From: JAFGTF01 sp035527995
Lineage (GTDB): Bacteria; Spirochaetota; B62-G9; DRHN01
Direction of reading: 5' to 3'
Length of the DNA: 12,538 nt
NCBI GenBank assembly: GCA_035527995.1
Contig: DATKZJ010000213.1
Span: 1 to 12,538, forward strand
Notes under the pieces: model-generated
What the model saw: only the letters and a program-made list of their open reading frames with translations
What the model was told of the DNA's origin: nothing
Database searches by the model: none
Shown: piece after piece, positions 8,704 through 12,538 of the stretch
Layout of the letters: every line of letters starts with the position of its first letter
Position numbering within the stretch: the first letter of the stretch is position 1
Position numbers and translations under genes: made by a program

Positions 8704-9072
8704 TTATTGAGAGGCCTGGGATTTCTCCTCTTGCTGTTTCTGTGATCTGGAAGAAATGATCTGGGTGATCGCCGAACGGTTTAGTTCGACCTTTACGTTT
8801 TCAGCTATCTTTACTATAATCGTTTTATCTTTCACCCCTACAACAGTGGCATGGATACCGCCGGTAGTGACTATCTTGTCACCCTTTGACAGCTGGCCCA
8901 GCATCGACTGGTGCTGTTTCTTCTGCCTCTGCTGGGGTCTGATCATCAGAAAATACATCACTGCGAATATGGCGATGATCATGAAAATTAATGACATGGG
9001 GCTCCCGCCTCCGGAACCCTGTCCCTGGGCTCCTGTCTGGGTACTGGGCATAGCGTACAATAGATTAAACAT
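8704..9072 (-). CDS. yajC: Sec translocon accessory protein YajC
   Basis: A 122-residue single-pass membrane protein. A glycine/serine-rich N-terminus (~25 residues) leads into one TM helix (about 26-45), then the family signature FLMIRPQQRQKKQ, the small beta domain with GDKIVTTGGI, and a lysine/glutamine-rich tail. It precedes secD as in many bacteria. The frame extends to a TTG at 9088-9090, but the ATG at 9070-9072 is the better start: AAAGGA sits 9 nt upstream of it, and the TTG overlaps that SD. Position suggests it is first in the yajC-secD-secF operon. Confidence 0.93.
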   Translation of the reverse strand: MFNLLYAMPSTQTGAQGQGSGGGSPMSLIFMIIAIFAVMYFLMIRPQQRQKKQHQSMLGQLSKGDKIVTTGGIHATVVGVKDKTIIVKIAENVKVELNRSAITQIISSRSQKQQEEKSQASQ

Positions 9073-9117
9073 AACTACCTGTCCTTTCAAATGATTTTAT
9101 ATCCACAAACTCGAAAA

Positions 9118-9146
9118 AAGGTACAACAACAAGCAGGTTACGTCAA
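9118..9146 (-). promoter_or_regulatory. Possible promoter for yajC-secDF
   Basis: On the minus strand TTGACG (9141-9146, 5 of 6 matches) is followed after 17 bp by TACCTT (9118-9123, 3 of 6). The -10 is weak. A TATAAA is present about 20 bp closer to the gene but without a good -35. The promoter call is tentative; the -35 is the stronger half. Confidence 0.3.
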
Positions 9147-9219
9147 GCTTTTTCCCACCTACCGTCTCCTACTCACATCACGGCGCAGAAAGCCCTTACT
9201 CACTCTCAACACCCATGCA

Positions 9220-9330
9220 GAAGAGCCGGAAAAAAGCAAGCTCTTCCAAAAAGACCCTATCGGTTTTTCTGCCGAAGAACAAGGCCCGAATGGACCTTGT
9301 TCTAAGTCGTCTTCGACTGCGGGTTTTTTT
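9220..9330 (+). ncRNA. Candidate structured RNA of four hairpins ending in a T-tract
   Basis: Within the 311-bp gap between yajC and the small membrane gene, four inverted repeats follow each other: GAAGAGC/GCTCTTC (9220-9226/9240-9246), TCGG/CCGA (9260-9263/9272-9275), a perfect 9-bp AGAACAAGG/CCTTGTTCT (9276-9284/9295-9303), and AGTCG/CGACT (9305-9309/9314-9318). GCGGG and seven Ts (9324-9330) follow. AAAAAGACCC (9248-9257) can also close with GGGTTTTT at the end, bulging one G, enclosing the last three hairpins. CCCG (9285-9288) could instead pair with CGGG (9320-9323), an alternative fold. I found no good plus-strand promoter upstream, and it matches no RNA family I recognise. The rest of the gap (9147-9219) shows nothing I can name. 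Confidence 0.4.
9305..9330 (+). terminator. Intrinsic terminator directly before the next promoter
   Basis: Stem AGTCG/CGACT with loop TCTT, then GCGGG and T7. The stem alone is short, but it can be reinforced by CCCG (9285-9288) pairing with CGGG. The T-run ends one base before the -35 of the following promoter, as expected where one unit ends and another begins. Confidence 0.5.
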
Positions 9331-9331
9331 A

Positions 9332-9360
9332 TTGACTTGCGTTTTAGCTCTTGCTATGGT
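9332..9360 (+). promoter_or_regulatory. Promoter of the 54-residue membrane protein
   Basis: TTGACT (9332-9337, 5 of 6) and TATGGT (9355-9360, 4 of 6) with an exact 17-bp spacer. A start near 9367 gives a leader of only about 17 nt, just enough to carry the SD GGAGGTGA at 9374-9381. Read-through into serA is possible. Confidence 0.6.
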
Positions 9361-9383
9361 ACATATAGGCAACGGAGGTGACA

Positions 9384-9548
9384 ATGAAAAAGTCTACACA
9401 GCTCAGGATACTGGGAATCATTGTACTCATAGTTCTCGCATTCGTTGATGCCATCCCCTACACTTCGATCGCTGCACTCGGCGGTATCGTTATACTCCTC
9501 TTCAGACCGAAAGGGTTTCTTAACTTAATCGAAAAAATGTATGAGTAG
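9384..9548 (+). CDS. 54-residue two-helix membrane protein, unknown
   Basis: This small gene is supported by its context rather than by homology. A near-perfect SD (GGAGGTGA, 9374-9381) lies 2-3 nt closer than average to the ATG, and a good promoter lies just upstream. The protein begins MKKSTQLR and has a hydrophobic helix at about residues 9-20 extending to a short turn (VDAIPYT). A second helix at about 27-40 (IAALGGIVILLF) follows, then a basic, amphipathic end (RPKGFLNLIEKMYE). The basic N-terminus suggests that both ends face the cytoplasm by the positive-inside rule. I do not recognise a family. It could be a small regulator of a membrane complex (the sec operon is divergent) or of the serA product, but neither is shown. 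serA follows after 117 bp on the same strand. Confidence 0.7.
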   Translation: MKKSTQLRILGIIVLIVLAFVDAIPYTSIAALGGIVILLFRPKGFLNLIEKMYE

Positions 9549-9570
9549 CGGCGACCTATCTTCTCTAAAA

Positions 9571-9596
9571 ACTTTGCTCTTTAAAACGAGCGAAGT
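9571..9596. repeat. 9-bp inverted repeat between the small gene and serA
   Basis: ACTTTGCTC (9571-9579) and GAGCGAAGT (9588-9596) pair over nine positions with one G-T wobble around an 8-nt loop. On the minus strand the hairpin is followed by TTTTTAG. On the plus strand no T-run follows. It could be an operator, an attenuator remnant or a minus-strand terminator; no minus-strand gene nearby needs one. Confidence 0.4.
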
Positions 9597-9623
9597 GATA
9601 TCCTCGTGCTGACATTGTCAAAA

Positions 9624-9660
9624 AGAGCGTGTGACTCAGGCTCTATATATTTTATAGAGG
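9624..9660 (+). promoter_or_regulatory. serA leader hairpin covering the ribosome binding site, with an alternative pairing
   Basis: CTCTATA (9641-9647) and TATAGAG (9653-9659) form a perfect 7-bp stem with a 5-nt loop. The right arm includes most of the serA SD (AGAGG, 9656-9660), which lies 5 nt before the ATG at 9666. Upstream, AGAGC (9624-9628) can pair with GCTCT (9640-9644), which shares CTCT with the left arm. The two stems exclude each other, one hiding and one freeing the SD. This is what the bases allow; regulation is inferred. Confidence 0.4.
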
Positions 9661-9665
9661 AAAAC

Positions 9666-10844
9666 ATGTACAAAATCCAAACACTAGACCGGATATCACC
9701 CCGTGGGCTCGACCGGTTCCCCGGTGATACATATGAGGTCACATCAAAAACCACCCGGCCCGATGCACTACTGGTAAGAAGCTTCAAGATGAACGACATG
9801 GAGCTTCCTCCCTCTCTCAGGATTATCGCGCGCGCAGGAACCGGAGTGAACAACATTCCTATCGAACGCTGCACCCGGCGCGGAATAGTAGTGTGCAATA
9901 CTCCAGGAGCAAACGCGAACAGCGTCAAGGAACTGGTAATCGCAGGACTCTTTCTCGCATCACGCAGGATAATCGACGGTATACACTGGACACACACCCT
10001 TACCGACACAGAAGGGAACGTGGCAAAGCTCGTTGAGAGGGAAAAGTCGAAGTTTATCGGCCCTGAGATAAGAGGAAAAATCCTTGGTGTTATCGGACTC
10101 GGCGCGATTGGGGTAATGGTTGCAAATGACGCGCTTTCTCTGGGAATGAGGGTGGTCGGGTATGATCCGTTCATCTCGATCGAATCGGCATGGGGGCTGT
10201 CGAGAGAAGCCGTAAGAGCGAAAAGCCTGGAGGACCTTCTACAAGCCTCGGACTACCTCACCCTGCATGTTCCGCTCAACGAAACCACTGCTGGTATGAT
10301 AAACCGGGAGAAATTCAAGACAATGAAGCGGGGGGTGAGATTACTGAACTTCTCCAGGGGAGACATGGTAAAGAAGAGGGACCTGAGGAATGCCCTGAAC
10401 CGCGGAATCGTCGCTATGTACATCACCGATTTCCCGGATGAAGATATCCTCGAGATGCCGAATACCGTTACAATCCCCCACCTCGGCGCTTCGACCCCAG
10501 AGGCTGAGGAAAACTGTGCGGTCATGGCAGCAGATCAGACCAGGGCGTTCCTTGAGAAAGGGACGATTGCAAATTCTGTAAACTTCCCCGACTGCGAGAT
10601 GCCTTTCTCCGGCAACAGGAGAATCCTTGTAAGCAACGAGAACATCCCCGGCGTTGTAGGGCACATCACCAACATCATGGCGGATGAGGGTATCAATATC
10701 GCAGACATGCTCAACAGATCGAAAGGAGAGGTTGCATACAACATCATCGATATCGACGGCGACATAAGCGTCGAGAGCATCGAAAGGATAGCGTCGATTG
10801 AGGGAGTCTCAATGGTACGGGTCCTGACCTGCCCGTTCGAATAG
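9666..10844 (+). CDS. serA: D-3-phosphoglycerate dehydrogenase with ACT domain
   Basis: A 392-residue NAD-dependent dehydrogenase that would oxidise 3-phosphoglycerate to 3-phosphohydroxypyruvate, the first step of serine synthesis. The substrate domain contains ARAGTGVNNIP (55-65). The nucleotide-binding fold has GLGAIG (144-149) and an acidic D167 in GYDP. The catalytic set appears as R231 (NFSRGD), E259 and H272 (PHLGAST). The usual D-V-F-x-x-E segment reads DFPDE here, one residue shorter. A C-terminal ACT domain (about 318-388; NIPGVVGHITNIMADEG) would allow serine feedback. There is no long intervening domain, so this is the compact ~390-residue type. The start at ATG 9666, with AGAGG 5 nt upstream, is preferred to an in-frame GTG at 9606. 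A weak CGGTT/AACCG hairpin with TTATAAAA (10869-10890) follows the gene. Confidence 0.88.
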   Translation: MYKIQTLDRISPRGLDRFPGDTYEVTSKTTRPDALLVRSFKMNDMELPPSLRIIARAGTGVNNIPIERCTRRGIVVCNTPGANANSVKELVIAGLFLASRRIIDGIHWTHTLTDTEGNVAKLVEREKSKFIGPEIRGKILGVIGLGAIGVMVANDALSLGMRVVGYDPFISIESAWGLSREAVRAKSLEDLLQASDYLTLHVPLNETTAGMINREKFKTMKRGVRLLNFSRGDMVKKRDLRNALNRGIVAMYITDFPDEDILEMPNTVTIPHLGASTPEAEENCAVMAADQTRAFLEKGTIANSVNFPDCEMPFSGNRRILVSNENIPGVVGHITNIMADEGINIADMLNRSKGEVAYNIIDIDGDISVESIERIASIEGVSMVRVLTCPFE

Positions 10845-10891
10845 TGTGTTTTCTCAAAATAGAGGCACCGGTTACAAAACCGTTATAAAAT

Positions 10892-10962
10892 CCCCATTTC
10901 TTGACACCCTCTTGGGTGCCACCCGCTCGGGTGACACCGGCTCGGGCGAGGGAGAAATGGGG
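10892..10962. repeat. Three tandem 15-bp units inside a perfect 10-bp outer stem
   Basis: Three contiguous 15-bp units: CACCCTCTTGGGTGC (10905-10919), CACCCGCTCGGGTGA (10920-10934) and CACCGGCTCGGGCGA (10935-10949). The first two fold into 5-bp hairpins; the third is degenerate. CCCCATTTCT (10892-10901) pairs perfectly with AGAAATGGGG (10953-10962), enclosing the array. The right arm ends one base from the Nudix stop codon. On the minus strand the closing arm is followed by ATTTTATAA, so it may terminate the Nudix transcript. Between convergent genes it could act both ways. Confidence 0.85.
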
Positions 10963-10963
10963 G

Positions 10964-11503
10964 TCAGATATGCTTTCTCGCAAGTGTCCAGGCCGTGATT
11001 GTCATACCGTCGACGATCTTCCCACGCTCGACCTGTCTGTTCATCTCCTCGGGAGTCAAGCTTACCACCTCGATCTCTTCTGTTACATCAGGCCGCTGGC
11101 CGACCTTCTCGAGCCCTCTCGAGATGTACACATAGCAGAACTCGTCCGAAAGACCGTTGTACGGGAGAAACTTACCCACCCGTTTAAGTTTCTTACAGTC
11201 GTAGCCAGTCTCCTCGACAAGCTCCTCTCTCGCGGCGGTCTCCTCATCCTGACCATCTTTAATACCGCCACACGGAAGTTCAAGAGAGACACTGTCTGTA
11301 AGATACCTGTACTGTCTTACGAGGAGTATTTTTCCGTCGTCTGTTACAGGAACAATCAACGCGCTACCGTTTGTGTGAACATAGAAGTAGTTGCCCCGCT
11401 TCCCATCCGACATTTGAAAATGCTTGTGGAAAATGCTCATCCATGGGGTCGAGAAGACCTCTTCGGATAGCAGGGTCTTCCACGAACGAAACTTTCTGGC
11501 CAT
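10964..11503 (-). CDS. Nudix hydrolase, ADP-ribose pyrophosphatase-like
   Basis: A 179-residue protein with the fold layout of the ADP-ribose/sugar-nucleotide pyrophosphatase branch: an N-terminal strand domain, LELPCGG before the box, and the Nudix box at about 79-101. The metal-binding core E94-x2-E97-E98 is intact (EELVEETGY). Two framework positions differ from G-x5-E-x7-R-E: Q85 stands where the first Glu is usual and E93 where the Arg is usual. The likely reaction is hydrolysis of ADP-ribose or a similar nucleotide diphosphate to AMP and a sugar phosphate; the true substrate cannot be told from sequence. The SD is weak (GGA 9 nt before the ATG). It lies 152 bp downstream of the corrinoid gene on the same strand. 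No clear promoter was found; CTGACA at -35 lacks a good -10 partner. Confidence 0.88.
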   Translation of the reverse strand: MARKFRSWKTLLSEEVFSTPWMSIFHKHFQMSDGKRGNYFYVHTNGSALIVPVTDDGKILLVRQYRYLTDSVSLELPCGGIKDGQDEETAAREELVEETGYDCKKLKRVGKFLPYNGLSDEFCYVYISRGLEKVGQRPDVTEEIEVVSLTPEEMNRQVERGKIVDGMTITAWTLARKHI

Positions 11504-11609
11504 AGCAATTATTCCATCTCTTGATGGTTAAGAAATTTACGGAAGAGCTGCACCGGTTACTATTTAAGGCAACTACCTTATGTCAGTCGATGCATTAACT
11601 TTTTGGTCT

Positions 11610-11624
11610 AGGCTTTAAAAGCCT
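11610..11624. repeat. 15-bp palindrome between the corrinoid and Nudix genes
   Basis: AGGCTTTAAAAGCCT is a perfect inverted repeat of two 7-bp arms about a central A. As RNA it would be a short hairpin of 5-6 bp. No T-run follows on either strand, so it is not a standard terminator. An operator or a simple RNA processing signal are both possible. Confidence 0.4.
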
Positions 11625-11655
11625 TCGGTCATATTATGAACCTCACAGCCGCTCA

Positions 11656-12282
11656 TCACTGAACCAAACTTTGCACAATCTCCACGGCTGTTGCAGCATC
11701 GGGTGCGTAGCCATCAGCGCCTATCTCATCTGCATAGCTCTTCGTAAGAGGAGCGCCGCCAACGACTATCTTAGACTTGCAGTCCTTTGTCTTGGCAAGC
11801 TCGATTACGCCCTTCATGTTGACCATCGTTGTTGTAAGAAGGGCACTGAGCCCGATGACATCCGCATCCTCCTTTATTGCGGATTCGATGAACTTGTCGG
11901 CATCGATATCCACTCCGAGGTCAACCACCTTCCACCCTTGGCCTTTCAGCATCATGCCAACGAGATTCTTTCCTATATCGTGAAGGTCTCCCTTTACTGT
12001 ACCGAGCACGAACGTTCCCTTTGCCTTGATCCCCTGTTTTGCAAGAAGCGGCTCCAGAATTTTCATTCCTGCGGACATCGCCCTCGCGCTTACCAACACC
12101 TCGGGAACATAGATCTCGCAGTTTTTGAACCTCACCCCTACGACTTCCATACCAGCAATCAGCCCCTGGTCAAGGACCTTCTTTATTCCTACATTCTCAT
12201 CAACTGCCGCCTGTACAAGTTCTTTTACCTTGTCCGCATTTCCTTCGATAAGTGCCTCTGCGATCCCTTTGAAATCTGCCAT
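11656..12282 (-). CDS. Corrinoid methyl-carrier protein (MtaC/MtbC/MttC family)
   Basis: A 208-residue methyltransferase corrinoid protein. The N-terminal helical cap domain (about 1-88) is followed by a Rossmann-like B12-binding domain (about 90-208). The DxHxxG motif is intact in GDLHDIG (98-104), where H101 is the lower axial cobalt ligand; GLSALL (144-149) and VVGGAP (173-178) complete the corrinoid site. It would carry a methyl group on cobalt between a substrate-specific methyltransferase and a second one using tetrahydrofolate or coenzyme M. The substrate (methanol, methylamines, methoxy compounds, betaine) cannot be read from the carrier. The methyltransferase is not next to it: the gene has its own promoter and no partner within the window. 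GGGGAGG lies 6 nt before the ATG, a strong SD. Confidence 0.93.
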   Translation of the reverse strand: MADFKGIAEALIEGNADKVKELVQAAVDENVGIKKVLDQGLIAGMEVVGVRFKNCEIYVPEVLVSARAMSAGMKILEPLLAKQGIKAKGTFVLGTVKGDLHDIGKNLVGMMLKGQGWKVVDLGVDIDADKFIESAIKEDADVIGLSALLTTTMVNMKGVIELAKTKDCKSKIVVGGAPLTKSYADEIGADGYAPDAATAVEIVQSLVQ

Positions 12283-12328
12283 TCTTGTCCTCCCCGAATA
12301 TGAGTAGTACTACCGCCCAGCTTGTCTA

Positions 12329-12357
12329 ATAATAAATAACAATCCCAAATCAGTCAA
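12329..12357 (-). promoter_or_regulatory. Strong promoter of the corrinoid gene
   Basis: On the minus strand TTGACT (12352-12357, 5 of 6) and TATTAT (12329-12334, 5 of 6) are spaced by exactly 17 bp. The leader would be about 40 nt. The -35 overlaps one arm of the 17-bp palindrome at 12354-12370. Confidence 0.7.
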
Positions 12358-12382
12358 CACAATGTGTTGATATTTTTGTTGA
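12354..12382. promoter_or_regulatory. Candidate operator: 17-bp palindrome plus a third half-site
   Basis: TCAACACA-A-TGTGTTGA (12354-12370) is a perfect palindrome of two 8-bp arms. TGTTGA recurs at 12377-12382, 12 bp from the TGTTGA of the right arm. The outer sites overlap the -35 boxes of the two divergent promoters, so a repressor here could cover both. TGTTGA resembles TTGACA itself, so part of the match may reflect the -35 elements. I do not assign a regulator. Confidence 0.5.
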
Positions 12383-12407
12383 CCTGATCTTTTTCCCATC
12401 CTATACT
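12379..12407 (+). promoter_or_regulatory. Divergent plus-strand promoter
   Basis: TTGACC (12379-12384, 5 of 6) and TATACT (12402-12407, 5 of 6) with a 17-bp spacer. A start near 12414 leads directly into the candidate small RNA. No protein gene begins on this strand before the window ends. Confidence 0.6.
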
Positions 12408-12413
12408 ACCATG

Positions 12414-12475
12414 AAAACGAGTTATGCACTAGGCATAAGCCACCCAGGCTCGTGTTGGTCCGGGTGGCTTTTTTT
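12414..12475 (+). ncRNA. Candidate ~60-nt small RNA (or attenuated leader)
   Basis: A good promoter ends about 7 nt before this stretch and a strong terminator closes it. Inside is a perfect 6-bp hairpin TTATGC-ACTAG-GCATAA (12422-12438), directly followed by the terminator hairpin, so almost all of it is structured except a short AC-rich 5' end. A leaderless 33-codon frame from ATG 12411 runs through the terminator but has no SD and is unlikely to be made. The alternative is a leader with an attenuator for a gene past the right edge. The start position is estimated from the -10 box. Confidence 0.45.
12438..12475 (+). terminator. Strong intrinsic terminator
   Basis: AGCCACCC (12438-12445) pairs with GGGTGGCT (12462-12469), extended by GG/CC past a bulged A, followed by seven Ts (12469-12475). 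The minus strand has no T-run after the stem, so it acts on plus-strand transcripts. Confidence 0.85.
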
Positions 12476-12538
12476 ATTGGGGTATCCGGAACCTGGTAAA
12501 CAGTATTCGTAATAGTCTTGATGCATTTTTAGCGGTTT

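Noticed and set aside
9073..9090. TTG start for yajC
   Set aside because: The TTG overlaps the SD of the ATG at 9072 and has no SD of its own.
9220..9330. Small SRP RNA, 6S RNA or tmRNA
   Set aside because: The conserved SRP loop sequences are missing, the shape is not the long 6S rod, and there is no tRNA-like end.
9606..9665. GTG start for serA
   Set aside because: The extra 20 residues do not look like the family N-terminus, and the ATG at 9666 has a well-placed SD.
10905..10949. CRISPR array
   Set aside because: The 15-bp units are contiguous with no spacers, and no cas genes are present.
10901..11470. 189-codon plus-strand open frame
   Set aside because: It is antisense to the Nudix gene, which has a clear Nudix box, and its start lies in the hairpin array.
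12411..12512. 33-codon open frame through the strong terminator
   Set aside because: There is no SD, the frame runs through the terminator stem and T-tract, and the expected transcript would end before its stop codon.

Overview
The window looks like chromosomal DNA from an anaerobic spirochaete or close relative. The strongest clue is the second gene: a GreA transcript-cleavage factor carried at the C-terminus of a ~890-residue protein, an architecture I know from Borrelia and Treponema GreA. A bactofilin and a corrinoid (B12) methyl-carrier protein fit a morphologically complex anaerobe using one-carbon chemistry. The lineage is inference; I could run no search.

Layout, left to right. (1) 1-3329, plus strand: the 3' end of a helical-repeat protein, then the TPR-GreA fusion with its own candidate promoter. 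(2) A convergent junction at 3328-3430 holding a 19-bp tandem repeat and a weak hairpin. (3) 3431-9072, minus strand, transcribed right to left: yajC, secD, secF (accessory complex of the Sec translocon), bactofilin, an exported TPR protein, and the tRNA methylthiotransferase mtaB. (4) 9073-9383: a 311-bp divergent gap with a run of four hairpins ending in a T-tract, a candidate small RNA. (5) 9332-10844, plus strand: a strong promoter and Shine-Dalgarno (SD) site driving a 54-residue two-helix membrane protein, then a serA-type phosphoglycerate dehydrogenase whose SD lies inside a perfect AU-rich hairpin. (6) A second convergent junction (10845-10963) with three tandem 15-bp units enclosed by a perfect 10-bp stem. 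(7) 10964-12282, minus strand: a Nudix hydrolase and a corrinoid protein. (8) 12283-12538: divergent promoters around a perfect 17-bp palindrome; the plus-strand promoter leads only into a ~60-nt unit ending in a strong terminator, a second candidate small RNA or attenuated leader.

The protein genes are mostly housekeeping: transcription fidelity, protein export, tRNA modification, serine synthesis, nucleotide clean-up and methyl-group transfer. I see no mobile element, CRISPR array, rRNA or tRNA. The less expected content is in the intergenic DNA: two candidate small RNAs, a possible translational switch, two hairpin-repeat junctions, and an uncharacterised small membrane protein.
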